Assembly (NCBI GenBank): GCA_036397875.1
Contig: DASWIC010000005.1
Span: 1-59,320 of the forward strand
Reading direction: 5' to 3'
DNA: 59,320 nucleotides
DNA from: SG8-41 sp036397875
GTDB taxonomy: Bacteria > Pseudomonadota > Gammaproteobacteria > Burkholderiales > SG8-41
Below the pieces are notes generated by a model. The model was given only the letters and a program-made list of their open reading frames with translations. It did no database searches and was not told the origin of the DNA. The translations under genes were made by a program, and so were the position numbers. Shown here piece by piece: positions 41,929 to 50,487 of this stretch; the stretch's first letter is position 1; each line of letters opens with the position of its first letter.

Positions 41929-41942
41929 AGTGAGCGCTCACT
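41929..41942. promoter_or_regulatory. Perfect palindrome resembling a LacI-family operator
   Basis: AGTGAGCGCTCACT is a 14-base perfect palindrome centred on CG. Its inner GTGAGCGCTCAC matches the idealised symmetric lac operator core. It lies just before the LacI-type gene, so autorepression is likely. Confidence 0.7.
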
Positions 41943-41943
41943 T

Positions 41944-41995
41944 ACCCCCTCCCTATCCCTCCCCCTCGGCATGGGGGAGGGTTGGGGTGGGGGTC
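41944..41995. repeat. C-tract/G-tract hairpin between xsc and the LacI-type gene
   Basis: CCCCCTCCCTATCCCTCCCCC pairs with a complementary G-rich arm around a TCGGCAT centre. It starts right at the xsc stop codon on the minus strand, so it could end or attenuate the xsc transcript before the repressor gene. Confidence 0.7.
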
Positions 41996-43769
41996 AACGG
42001 TACTCCTTCGCACTGAACCTGCGGTACTTGGACAGCAGGCGGCGCGGCTTGCGGAACGCATCACGACGAAACGGCTCACCCAGCTCCTGCGTGAGCATGA
42101 TCTCGACCACCGAGGGCTTGCCGGAGCGCAGCGCCGCCTTGAGCGCATCGGAGACCTCGTCCTCGTGCTCCACGCGGTAGCCTTCGGCGCCCATCACGCG
42201 CGCGACTTCCGAGAAGTCCGGATTGGCGAGGTTGGTGCCGACGAAGCGGTTATCGAAGTAGTCGATCTGGTTCTTCTTCTCCGCGCCCCACTGGCCGTTG
42301 TTGAACACCACCGCGACCGCCGGGATCTTCTCCTTCACGGCGGTCATGACCTCGGCGAGGCTCATGCCCCAGGCGCCGTCGCCGACGTAGGCGATCGCCG
42401 GGCGCTCCGGCCGCGCGACCTTGGCGCCGAGCGCCGTGGGATAGGCGTAGCCGCAGTTGCCCCAGCTCATCGCCGCGAGGAAGGACAACGGTTGCTCGAA
42501 TCGCAGATAGCTGTTTGCGACCGAGCAGACATTGCCAATGTCCGTGGAGACCATGGCGTTCCTGGGAAGCGCCTTTGCAAGCTGGGCGAGCGCCCGGCGC
42601 GGGCCGATCTGCCCCTTCTTGTTGGGCGAGTGCCAGTTGGCGAGCTCGAGGATCCACGCCTCCTTCTCCCGGTGCACTTCCGCAAGCCGGTTGCGGTCGG
42701 GTTTACGCGCCCCGCGCGCCTTCAGGCGCTTCAGCAGCTCCTGCGCCGCGAGCCGGGCATCGCCCTGGACCGCGAGCGAGACCTTCTTCACGAGCCCCAG
42801 CGTGCGATGGTCGGCGTCGATCTGGATGATCTTCGCCTCCTTCGGCCAGTAGTCGATGCCGTGTTGCGGCAGCGTGCCGAACGGGCCGAGGCGCGTGCCG
42901 AGCGCGAGCACGACGTCGGCGCGCGCAATGATCCGCATCGCCGCTTTCGAGCCTTGGTATCCGAGCGGGCCGCAGGAGAGCGCGTGGCTCGCCGGAAACG
43001 AATCATTGTGGAGATAGGAGTTCACGACCGGTGCGGTGAGGTGCTCCGCCAGCGCCTTCACTTCATCGATGCCGTCCGCCATCACGACGCCTCCGCCCGA
43101 CAGGATGACGGGGAACCGCGCCTCGGCGAGCATCTTCGCCGCCTTGTCGAGCGCGTTGGTCCCGCCCGCGGCGCGCTCGATGACGAGCGGCGGCAGGATT
43201 TCGTATTCACCTTCACCGTAGAAGTAGTCGCGCGGGATATTCACCTGCACCGGCCCGCGTTCGTGCAGCGCGACGGTGAACGCGCGGTGCATCAATTCGG
43301 CCATGCGCAGCGGCGAATTCACGTGCACCTGCCACTTGGTGATCTTCGAGAAGATCGGCATCTGCTCCGTCTCCTGAAAGCCGCCGTGGCCCGCCGTGAG
43401 GCTTCCCGATTCCGGGGTGACCACCACCATCGGCGTGTGCGCCCAGTAGGCCGCCGCCACCGCGGTCACGAAATTGGTGATGCCGGGACCGTTCTGCGCG
43501 ATGCACACGGTCGGCCGGTTGGTGACCCGCCCATAGCCATCGGCCATGTGCGCGGCATTCTGCTCGTGCGCGACGCTCACGAGCCGGATGCCCGCGCCGG
43601 GGAAGAGGTCGAGGGCGTCCATGTAGGCCGAGCCGACGATGCCGAATACATCCTTCACCTTGTGCGCTACCAGCGTCTCGATGAACGCTTCCGACGGCGT
43701 CATGCGCACCTTCCCTCCCGCGGGCCGGGTGGTTGCGGTGAGGTTCTTCGCGTCAGTCATGATGTTCAT
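41994..43769 (-). CDS. xsc: Sulfoacetaldehyde acetyltransferase
   Basis: A 591-aa thiamine-diphosphate enzyme that converts sulfoacetaldehyde and phosphate to acetyl phosphate and sulfite, the desulfonation step of taurine and other C2-sulfonates. It is recognised by MTPSEAFIETLVAHKVKDVFGIVGSAYMDAL, HEQNAAHMADGYGRV, QNGPGITNFVTAVAAAYW, the ThDP motif GDGAWGMSLAEVMTAV and the Xsc-specific NNGQWGAEKKNQIDYFDNRFVG. It is not an acetolactate synthase. The ATG at 43769 has a strong GGAGGG site. The TauE-like exporter nearby fits sulfite disposal; pta and taurine-oxidation genes are not in the window. Confidence 0.93.
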   Translation of the reverse strand: MNIMTDAKNLTATTRPAGGKVRMTPSEAFIETLVAHKVKDVFGIVGSAYMDALDLFPGAGIRLVSVAHEQNAAHMADGYGRVTNRPTVCIAQNGPGITNFVTAVAAAYWAHTPMVVVTPESGSLTAGHGGFQETEQMPIFSKITKWQVHVNSPLRMAELMHRAFTVALHERGPVQVNIPRDYFYGEGEYEILPPLVIERAAGGTNALDKAAKMLAEARFPVILSGGGVVMADGIDEVKALAEHLTAPVVNSYLHNDSFPASHALSCGPLGYQGSKAAMRIIARADVVLALGTRLGPFGTLPQHGIDYWPKEAKIIQIDADHRTLGLVKKVSLAVQGDARLAAQELLKRLKARGARKPDRNRLAEVHREKEAWILELANWHSPNKKGQIGPRRALAQLAKALPRNAMVSTDIGNVCSVANSYLRFEQPLSFLAAMSWGNCGYAYPTALGAKVARPERPAIAYVGDGAWGMSLAEVMTAVKEKIPAVAVVFNNGQWGAEKKNQIDYFDNRFVGTNLANPDFSEVARVMGAEGYRVEHEDEVSDALKAALRSGKPSVVEIMLTQELGEPFRRDAFRKPRRLLSKYRRFSAKEYR

Positions 43770-43823
43770 GAAAACCCTCCAATCGTGTGCCTCTGCCGGG
43801 CGCAGGCTGAGCGTAACCGAATT

Positions 43824-43853
43824 ATTCTAAACAGGCACCATCGCCTTCTGCAA
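43824..43853 (-). promoter_or_regulatory. Sigma-70-type promoter for xsc
   Basis: On the minus strand, TTGCAG (43848-43853), an 18-base spacer and TAGAAT (43824-43829). The DNA just upstream (43855-43910) is strikingly AT-rich for this genome and contains AACA/TGTT half-sites, suitable for an activator. Confidence 0.5.
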
Positions 43854-43973
43854 TCGCTTTCATTTTACAATACAACACATTGTTATTAAAGGTTTATATT
43901 AGGCAATGCCTTCCGAAAGGAAGGGCATCGGGCAATGCTCTTCCAGGCCCCGCAAGGCACGGGCTCAAGCGAC

Positions 43974-44690
43974 TCAGCTGGCGCCGAAGATATCCCGATA
44001 CGAGACGTAGACCGACGCGATCAGCGTCGGCCCCAGCACGAGCCAGCCGAGGCCGAGCGGGATCGCCGCCAGGATGCCCAGCACCATTACCACGATGCTG
44101 TAGACCAGAAACGGCAGGATGTTCTTCAGGCAGCCGAGGAAGCTCTCCCGGATGGCGGCGACGGGGGCCATCCCGCGCAGCACCACCAGTGCGGGCGCGA
44201 ACCACAGCGCCATGTAGATCGGGAGGCTGAGCGCGACCGCAACCAGCCAGGCAAGCATGAAGCTGCCGCCCAGAGCCGCGATGCCCGCGGCATCTCCGCG
44301 CAATACCGCCAGGATGGCGCCCGTGCCGGCGATCGCGACCACCGGCAGCATCACGATGATCCAGCCGCCGATGGCCAGGGCACCGAGCACGATGAGGTTG
44401 CCCGTCTGCTGCTTGAATCCCGCGAAAAGATGGCTCAACTCGAGTTCGCCGCCGCCCTGGAGCGCCTGGCAGCCGAGCAGCAGACCGCCTATGAAAACGG
44501 GCATCAGCAGGAACGTGGCGAGGGCGCCCAGCAGGGGGATCAACGTGAGCACGATCAGGATCACGAACAGGATGACCACAACCGCTATCCATATGCCCGG
44601 GGCCTTCTTGAACAGCCCGAACCCTTCCGCGATCCACGTCCAGCCCTGGCCGGCGCCGACAGCGCGTCCACCTGTCATGCTCTCGCCCAT
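43974..44690 (-). CDS. BPSS1780-family membrane protein
   Basis: A 238-aa integral membrane protein of the family typified by Burkholderia BPSS1780; function unknown. An N-terminal soluble stretch (GRAVGAGQGWTWIAEGFGLFKKAPGIW) precedes about six hydrophobic segments, including VVVILFVILIVLTLIPLLG and FLVYSIVVMVLGILAAIP. The ATG at 44690 follows GAGGACC; the longer upstream frame is unlikely. It is a single gene, between xsc and the TauE-like gene, on the opposite strand to the latter. Confidence 0.87.
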   Translation of the reverse strand: MGESMTGGRAVGAGQGWTWIAEGFGLFKKAPGIWIAVVVILFVILIVLTLIPLLGALATFLLMPVFIGGLLLGCQALQGGGELELSHLFAGFKQQTGNLIVLGALAIGGWIIVMLPVVAIAGTGAILAVLRGDAAGIAALGGSFMLAWLVAVALSLPIYMALWFAPALVVLRGMAPVAAIRESFLGCLKNILPFLVYSIVVMVLGILAAIPLGLGWLVLGPTLIASVYVSYRDIFGAS

Positions 44691-44907
44691 GGCGGTCCTC
44701 CTCGTTGGCGTGGGGCAAAAACCATCGTAGTGGAATCGGAGCGCTATGACAATCGCCGAGACCGGCACCGCGACCCGGGCCCGGACAGTCGTTTGCTACA
44801 CTGCCGGACCTGCATGATGTCCTCCAACTCCGACCCGCACTGTCCGCCCCGCGCTTCGCGCGGCCGCGACCAGACCTCTTTGAGTCTCGCGTTCCCGCCA
44901 GAAAACG

Positions 44908-45678
44908 ATGCTGCTTGAGACGCTCCCGCTGATCCTGCTGTTCTGGATTGCATGCATCGTCCTCGTCGCCGGCCTGCTCCAGGGCGCTCTGGGCTTCGGC
45001 TTTCCCTTCGTGGCAACGCCGTTGATCGCGATGATCACCGACATGCGCACGGCTATCGTCGCTGTCCTCCTGCCAACCCTCGCGACCGTCTGTGTCGCCC
45101 TGTTCGCCAGCGGGCCGTTGCGCGCCGTCCTCGCGCGCTTCTGGAAAATGCCCCTCTACATGATTCTCGGCGCGGCCAGCGGCACGTGGGTGTTCGTTTC
45201 CGCTCCGGATGCGCCCTACACGCTGGTGCTGGCCATCCTCACGCTGTTTTATCTCAATCTCGAGCGCCTGGGGCGCGCCGACTGGCCGCTGGTGCGGCGT
45301 CATGAGCGCGCGTTCGCTCCGCTGGCCGGCGTCACCGCCGGGATCTTCGAAGGAACGGCGAATATCTCCGCACCGCCCCTCATCGTCTTTTATCTTTCGT
45401 TGGGCGTCACGCCCGTCATGCTGGTGCAAGGGCTCAACATCTGCTTCTTGCTTGGCAAGACGACGCAGTTCACGGTGCTCGCGACGCGGGGCGGCATCGC
45501 GACGGGCGAATGGCTGGCAACGCTACCCTTCGTCGCAATCGGTGTCGCGGGCTCGCTCATCGGCGTGCGCATCCGCGACCGCATCGACGCGGCGACGTTT
45601 CGCGTCTGGGTGAAGCGCGCCCTGTTCGTGATCGCGCTCGGGCTGCTTGCGCAGTACGGCTATTCCCTCGCCGCCTGA
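44908..45678 (+). CDS. TauE/SafE-family anion exporter (probable sulfite exporter)
   Basis: A 256-aa membrane protein with about eight hydrophobic helices. The duplicated family pattern is visible: GLLQGALGFGFPFVATPLIAM in the first half and GVTAGIFEGTANISAPPLIVFYLSLG in the second. TauE/SafE proteins export sulfite or sulfoacetate. Proximity to xsc, which releases sulfite, suggests detoxification, although the two genes are on opposite strands and separated by one gene. Other anions are possible. Confidence 0.9.
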   Translation: MLLETLPLILLFWIACIVLVAGLLQGALGFGFPFVATPLIAMITDMRTAIVAVLLPTLATVCVALFASGPLRAVLARFWKMPLYMILGAASGTWVFVSAPDAPYTLVLAILTLFYLNLERLGRADWPLVRRHERAFAPLAGVTAGIFEGTANISAPPLIVFYLSLGVTPVMLVQGLNICFLLGKTTQFTVLATRGGIATGEWLATLPFVAIGVAGSLIGVRIRDRIDAATFRVWVKRALFVIALGLLAQYGYSLAA

Positions 45679-45745
45679 TCCAGGCGACGAGCGAATCGTG
45701 GCGGCCGGCGCGCGGCCGGCCGTGTCACGTTCTCTGATGTCTTGC

Positions 45746-46063
45746 TCAGGCGGTCGTTTTTTCGAGCAGCTTCTTCAGCTCCCCGCTCTGGTACATCTCG
45801 ACCATGATGTCCGAGCCGCCGACGAACTCCCCGTTCACGTAGAGCTGCGGAATGGTCGGCCAGCTGGCGTATTCCTTGATGCCCTGGCGGAGTTCGGGAT
45901 GTTCCAGCACGTTGACCGTATAGGGGTCGCTCACGCCGCAGGCGCGCAAAATGCCGATCGCGTTCGCCGAGAAGCCGCACTGCGGGAAGTCGGGTGTGCC
46001 CTTCATGTACAAGACCACCTTGTTACCAGTCACCTGGTTCTTTATAAGCTCTTGAATAATCAT
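45746..46063 (-). CDS. grxD: Monothiol glutaredoxin (Grx4 type)
   Basis: A 105-aa monothiol glutaredoxin that binds and transfers [2Fe-2S] clusters. The CGFS active site is at residues 29-32 (KGTPDFPQCGFSANA). The glutathione-binding TVNVLEHPELRQGIKEYASWPTIPQLYVNGEFVGGSDI is complete. The gene is the distal member of the hemA-prfA-prmC-grxD run and also has its own promoter. Confidence 0.96.
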   Translation of the reverse strand: MIIQELIKNQVTGNKVVLYMKGTPDFPQCGFSANAIGILRACGVSDPYTVNVLEHPELRQGIKEYASWPTIPQLYVNGEFVGGSDIMVEMYQSGELKKLLEKTTA

Positions 46064-46100
46064 AAGTTATCCTATATCCGAGTAATTCACTAAGGCTTTT

Positions 46101-46130
46101 ATTCTAGCGGCGGCCGATCCGCGCCGTCAA
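46101..46130 (-). promoter_or_regulatory. Sigma-70-type promoter for grxD
   Basis: On the minus strand, TTGACG (46125-46130), an 18-base spacer and TAGAAT (46101-46106). It overlaps the end of prmC, so grxD can be transcribed independently of the upstream genes. Confidence 0.6.
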
Positions 46131-46945
46131 ATGCGTCCCTCGCTCACCCGCTCGATGCCGGCAAGATCTCGATGAGTAGCGACTTGACCATAGCCGGCCT
46201 GCGCGAGCAGATCGCGGCAGCGCCCGGCCTGATCGTAGCCGTGCTCGAACAGCAGCCGGCCGCCGGGTTCGAGGTGAGCGCGCGCCTGCGCGATGATCAG
46301 ACGGAGGCACCCTAGCCCGTCAGCGCCCGCGACGAGCGCCGCACGGGGCTCGAACCGCAAGTCGCCCTGTGCCAGGCGCGGGTCCCGCTCCGCGACGTAG
46401 GGAGGGTTCGCAACGATCAGATCGAAGCGCCGGCCGGCGAGCGCGGCAAGCCAGTCGCTCTCGACGAATTCGACGCGCGCCCGGTGCCGTGCCGCGTTCT
46501 CGCGTGCGACCGCCAGCGCGTCGCGCGACGCATCCGTTGCCGTCACTTGCGCGCGAGGGCGAAGGAGCGCAATCGCCAATGCAACGCAGCCGCTGCCGGT
46601 GGCAAGCTCGAGCACGCGACACCCGGACTGCGCCGGAACGCGCGCGAGCGCGGCTTCGACCAGAAGCTCCGTTTCCGGCCGCGGGATCAGCACCGCCGGC
46701 GTCACCTTGAACGCGAGACTGTAGAACTCGCGCTCGCCCGTAAGGTAGGCGATCGGCTCTCCCGCCGAACGCCGCGCCGCGAGTCGCTCGAATGCGTCCC
46801 GCGCACGGGCATCCAGCGCATCCTGCGCGTGGGCCACCAGGTAGGCGTCTTCGCGCCCGAGCGCATGGCGCAGCAGGGCGCGCGCCTCGCTCGCGCCAAG
46901 CGCCGCCCCCGCCTGCCGCAGGGCTTCCGCGATGGTGAGCGCCAT
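46127..46945 (-). CDS. prmC: Peptide chain release factor N5-glutamine methyltransferase
   Basis: A 272-aa SAM-dependent enzyme that methylates the Gln of the GGQ motif in release factors. It has an N-terminal helical domain, AYLTGEREFYSLAFKVTPAVLIPRPETELLVE, SAM motif VLELATGSGCVALAIALL and the substrate-Gln motif NPPY in DLIVANPPYVAERD. Its substrate prfA is the adjacent upstream gene (26 bases). The start ATG at 46945 is the only one that gives a normal N-terminus. Confidence 0.95.
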   Translation of the reverse strand: MALTIAEALRQAGAALGASEARALLRHALGREDAYLVAHAQDALDARARDAFERLAARRSAGEPIAYLTGEREFYSLAFKVTPAVLIPRPETELLVEAALARVPAQSGCRVLELATGSGCVALAIALLRPRAQVTATDASRDALAVARENAARHRARVEFVESDWLAALAGRRFDLIVANPPYVAERDPRLAQGDLRFEPRAALVAGADGLGCLRLIIAQARAHLEPGGRLLFEHGYDQAGRCRDLLAQAGYGQVATHRDLAGIERVSEGRI

Positions 46946-46971
46946 CAGGGCGGGACCGCGAGCGCCCCGGC

Positions 46972-48063
46972 TTACGCCGGCTGCGTGTCTTCCGCGAGCT
47001 GAGCGAGCAGCTCGGCCTGGTGCTCGGCCGAAAGCGCCGAGATCAGCTCGTCGAGCTCGCCATCCATGATCCGGTCGATCTTGTAGAGCGTGAGATTGAT
47101 GCGGTGATCGGTCACGCGCCCCTGCGGAAAATTGTAGGTGCGGATGCGCTCGGAGCGGTCGCCGCTGCCGATGAGGGACTTGCGGGTGGCGGCGAGCCGC
47201 GCCCGCTGCTCGCTCAATTGCTTGTCCTTGATGCGTGCGGCGAGAATGGCGAGCGCCCGCGCCCGGTTCTTGTGCTGCGAGCGGTCGTCCTGGCACTCCA
47301 CCACGATGCCGGTCGGCAGGTGCGTGATGCGCACCGCCGAGTCGGTCTTGTTGACATGCTGCCCGCCCGCCCCGGAGGCGCGGTAGGTGTCCACGCGCAG
47401 CTCCGCCGGGTTGAGCACCACGTCCGCGATCTCGTCGGCTTCCGGCATCACGGCCACTGTGCAGGCGGAAGTGTGGATACGGCCCTGGGTCTCGGTGACC
47501 GGCACGCGCTGCACCCGATGGCCGCCGGACTCGAACTTGAGCCGGGAATAGGCGCCCTGTCCCGAGATCTTGGCGATGATCTCCTTGAAGCCGCCGCGGT
47601 CGGACGGGCTTTGCGAAATCACCTCGACTTGCCAGCGGTTGCGCTCGGCATAGCGGCCGTAGAGGCGGAAGAGCTCGCCCGCGAAGAGGGCGGATTCCTC
47701 CCCGCCCGTGCCGGCGCGGATCTCGAGAAAGATGTTGCGGTCGTCGTTGGGATCCTTGGGCAGCAGCCGCTTCTGCAGCTCCTCCTCGATCCCGGCCAGC
47801 CGCTCCCGGGTCTGCCGCAGCTCGGACTCGGCAAACTCGCGCGTGGAAGGATCTCCGCTCATCTCCTGCGCCGCCCCAATATCAGCCTCGCCCTCCCGGT
47901 AGCGCTGGTAGAGCGCCACCACCGGCGCGATCTCGGCGTGCTCACGGGTGAGCTTGCGGTAGTTATCGAGGTTGGCGGTCGCGTTCTCGGCGGAGAGCAG
48001 GCGGTTCAGCTGCTCGAGCCGGCCCGAGAGCTGGGCGAGCTTGGCCGCAATACTGGCTTTCAT
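46972..48063 (-). CDS. prfA: Peptide chain release factor 1
   Basis: A 363-aa RF1 that reads UAA and UAG. The codon-recognition PVT triplet (188-190, followed by ETQGRIHTSA) distinguishes it from RF2. The GGQ motif is at 233-235 (GAGGQHVNKTDSAVRITH). Length is standard. It lies between hemA and prmC. Confidence 0.97.
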   Translation of the reverse strand: MKASIAAKLAQLSGRLEQLNRLLSAENATANLDNYRKLTREHAEIAPVVALYQRYREGEADIGAAQEMSGDPSTREFAESELRQTRERLAGIEEELQKRLLPKDPNDDRNIFLEIRAGTGGEESALFAGELFRLYGRYAERNRWQVEVISQSPSDRGGFKEIIAKISGQGAYSRLKFESGGHRVQRVPVTETQGRIHTSACTVAVMPEADEIADVVLNPAELRVDTYRASGAGGQHVNKTDSAVRITHLPTGIVVECQDDRSQHKNRARALAILAARIKDKQLSEQRARLAATRKSLIGSGDRSERIRTYNFPQGRVTDHRINLTLYKIDRIMDGELDELISALSAEHQAELLAQLAEDTQPA

Positions 48064-48079
48064 CGGCGGGGGTGGCTGC

Positions 48080-49333
48080 TTATTCCGGGCGCGGGATCTG
48101 GTAGAGCCGGGTCAGCAGCTCTGCCAGGGCCTCGCGCTCCTCCTCGCGGGCGTGCGCCAGCGCATGGGTCGGCGCGTGCAGCAGCTTCGCGGCGAGCGCG
48201 TGCGAGAGCTGCTCGAGCACCAACTGGGGATCGTCGCCCTTCGCCAGGCGCCGCTGCGCGCGCTGCATCGCGTGGCGCCGCGCGCGCTCCGCCGTGTCGC
48301 GCAGCGCGCGTATCGTCGGCACCAGCTCCCGGTTGCGCAGCCAGTGCATGAAATCGCTGACCTGGTTCTCGATGATGATCTCGGCCTGCGCCACTGCGCC
48401 GCTCCGCACGTCCATGCCCTCGCGCGCGACCTTGCCAAGGTCGTCCACGCCATACAGGAACACGTCGTCCAGGCGCCCCACTTCCTCCTCGACGTCGCGC
48501 GGCACGGCGAGATCGAACATGAGCATCGGGCGATGCTTGCGCGCGAGTAGCGCGCGCTCCATGAGGCCCTTGCCGATGATCGGCAGGGTGCTCGCCGTCG
48601 AGCTCACCACGATGTCGTGGCCGGCAAGCTGCGCCGGCAGATCGTTCAGCGTGATGGCGCGGCCGAGGAAGCGGTCGGCAAGGGCCTGGGCGCGCTCGAG
48701 CGTGCGGTTGGCGAACGTCAGGCGCCGGGGGTGCTGGGCGGCGAAATGCGTGGCGCAGAGCTCGATCATCTCGCCCGCGCCGATGAAGAGCACGCCTTGC
48801 TCGGCGATCGCCGGATAGATCCGCTGCGCGAGCCCGACCGCCGCGGACGCCATCGACACCGTCGCCGCGCCGATATCGGTCTCGGAGCGCACGCTCTTGG
48901 CGACGGCGAACGTGCGCTGGAACAGCTTGTTCAGCAGCAGTCCCAGCGTCCCTGCTGCCTGGGCCGTGCGCACCGCCTGCTTGAACTGGCCCAGGATCTG
49001 CGGCTCCCCGAGCACCATCGAATCGAGACCGCTTGCCACGCGGAAGGCGTGCTTCACGGCCTTCTCCTGCGGCAGCTGGTAGACATATGGCTCGATCTGC
49101 TGGCGCTTCAGGCTGTGATAGCCCGCCATCCAGTCGATCGCCGCGAACGGGTCGACGGTCGAGCAGTAGATCTCGGTGCGGTTGCAGGTGGAGATGATCG
49201 CCGCCTCGTGCACCGGGCGGCGTTCCACCAGCTCCCGCAGCGCCCCGATCAGGTTCTCGGCGTGAAACACCACCTGCTCGCGCACCGAGAGCGGTGCGGT
49301 CTGGTGGTTGATGCCAACGGCGAAGAGCTGCAT
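48080..49333 (-). CDS. hemA: Glutamyl-tRNA reductase
   Basis: A 417-aa enzyme that commits Glu-tRNA to 5-aminolevulinate, the start of C5-pathway heme synthesis. Catalytic Cys50 is in AIISTCNRTEIY. The NADPH domain has LFIGAGEMIELCATHFA, and the C-terminal dimerisation helix is present. It joins hemC and hemD in this window as part of the heme pathway. prfA follows by 16 bases. Confidence 0.96.
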   Translation of the reverse strand: MQLFAVGINHQTAPLSVREQVVFHAENLIGALRELVERRPVHEAAIISTCNRTEIYCSTVDPFAAIDWMAGYHSLKRQQIEPYVYQLPQEKAVKHAFRVASGLDSMVLGEPQILGQFKQAVRTAQAAGTLGLLLNKLFQRTFAVAKSVRSETDIGAATVSMASAAVGLAQRIYPAIAEQGVLFIGAGEMIELCATHFAAQHPRRLTFANRTLERAQALADRFLGRAITLNDLPAQLAGHDIVVSSTASTLPIIGKGLMERALLARKHRPMLMFDLAVPRDVEEEVGRLDDVFLYGVDDLGKVAREGMDVRSGAVAQAEIIIENQVSDFMHWLRNRELVPTIRALRDTAERARRHAMQRAQRRLAKGDDPQLVLEQLSHALAAKLLHAPTHALAHAREEEREALAELLTRLYQIPRPE

Positions 49334-49430
49334 GAACGGGCGCGGCCAGGCAAAAAGAGAGGAGATATTAATACGTTAGCAGCGGCCGCGCCAACCTAGG
49401 GTGCGGGCTTTCGGTGGCCGGCGCGGGAAA

Positions 49431-50420
49431 TCAGACCTCGTTTTGAAGCGGCTTGCCGCGCGCCCACCTCACCAGGTTGTCGAAGAATATCCGCGTGGCG
49501 CGGTCATTGTTGCCCGCCGATGCCGAGGCGTTGTGGGGTGAGACGATGGCGTTGGGATGATCCCAGAGCGGGGAGTCGGCCGGCAGCGGCTCCCGTTCGA
49601 AAACGTCGAGATAAACGCCGCCCAGCTGGCCGCTCTCCAACGCCGCGATCACCGCGCGCTCATCCGCGAGTCCGCCACGCCCTACGTTGATGAGATACGC
49701 GCCACGCGGCAGCCGCGCAAGCGTTCCCGCGTTGATGATGTGCCGGGTTTCGGGCGTGAGCGGGCACGCCAGCACCACCCCATCACAGCGCGCGAGCAGC
49801 TCCGGCAGCGCGGCGGGCGTGTGCATCTCGTGCACCGGGTCCTCGGGGCCGCGCGGACTGCGCCGCACGCCGATGACGTGCAGTCCCAGTGCCCGGCAGA
49901 AGCGCGCGACCGCCCCGCCGACCGTGCCCAGGCCCACGATCAGCACGGTCTGTCCCGGCAGCTCGCGCGGCACCGCATCGCCGCGGAGTGGAGCCCACTC
50001 CCGGCGGCCCTGCGCCGCCCACCACTGCGGAAATCGGCGGGCGAGCATGAGCAGCCCGCAGATGGCGGTCTGCGCCACCGGCTCGCCGTTGGAGCCGGCG
50101 GACGTCGTGAGGCGCACTCCGCGATCCACGAGATCCCGGAGGAAGGGATGCTGGTCGACGCCGGTATTCACGAAGTGCACCCACTTGAGGTTCGGCGCGG
50201 CGGCGAGCGTCTCGCCGAACGTCGCGTAGTGCTCGGAAAACGTGATGTCGCGGGTGAGATAGGCGATCTCGATGCTCGCGCAATCCGCGGGCGGCAGGCG
50301 CTCGTTCGCATCGTCCCGGAGATGCACCACCCGGGCCTGGATGCCCGCTTCGCGGGAAGCGGCGGAGAGGCCGTCGCCGTAGCGCGCCAGCGTGCCCCTG
50401 GACAGCAGGATTCCCGTCAT
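49431..50420 (-). CDS. D-2-hydroxyacid dehydrogenase family protein
   Basis: A 329-aa NAD(P)-dependent dehydrogenase. The nucleotide fold starts with VLIVGLGTVGGAVARFCRALG. The catalytic Arg is in NVGRGGLADERAV, the Glu in YLDVFEREPLPADSPLW and the His in IVSPHNASA. It interconverts a 2-oxoacid and a D-2-hydroxyacid such as glyoxylate or hydroxypyruvate; the substrate is unknown. It lies directly after the PrpB-like lyase gene on the same strand, with a 60-base repeat-containing spacer, and may share its regulation. Confidence 0.91.
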   Translation of the reverse strand: MTGILLSRGTLARYGDGLSAASREAGIQARVVHLRDDANERLPPADCASIEIAYLTRDITFSEHYATFGETLAAAPNLKWVHFVNTGVDQHPFLRDLVDRGVRLTTSAGSNGEPVAQTAICGLLMLARRFPQWWAAQGRREWAPLRGDAVPRELPGQTVLIVGLGTVGGAVARFCRALGLHVIGVRRSPRGPEDPVHEMHTPAALPELLARCDGVVLACPLTPETRHIINAGTLARLPRGAYLINVGRGGLADERAVIAALESGQLGGVYLDVFEREPLPADSPLWDHPNAIVSPHNASASAGNNDRATRIFFDNLVRWARGKPLQNEV

Positions 50421-50459
50421 CGAGATGCGGCGACAGGTGACGGGCGGTAAACCTGCCTA

Positions 50460-50487
50460 TCACTCGTCACTCATCACTCATCACTTA
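50460..50487. repeat. Four phased heptamers at the 3' end of the PrpB-like gene
   Basis: TCACTCG, TCACTCA, TCACTCA and TCACTTA on the plus strand (complements of GTGAYGA). The last unit supplies the TGA stop codon of the lyase gene. Confidence 0.7.

Noticed and set aside
41994..43769. ThDP enzyme considered as acetolactate synthase or oxalyl-CoA decarboxylase
   Set aside because: NNGQWGAEKKNQ and the N-terminal MTPSEAF segment are specific to sulfoacetaldehyde acetyltransferase.
41982..43889. 635-aa open frame antisense to xsc
   Set aside because: Shadow of xsc, with no recognisable motif and no ribosome site.
43894..45429. 511-aa minus-strand frame spanning the BPSS1780-family and TauE-like genes
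   Set aside because: It is out of frame with the membrane protein and antisense to the exporter; both real genes have clear helices.
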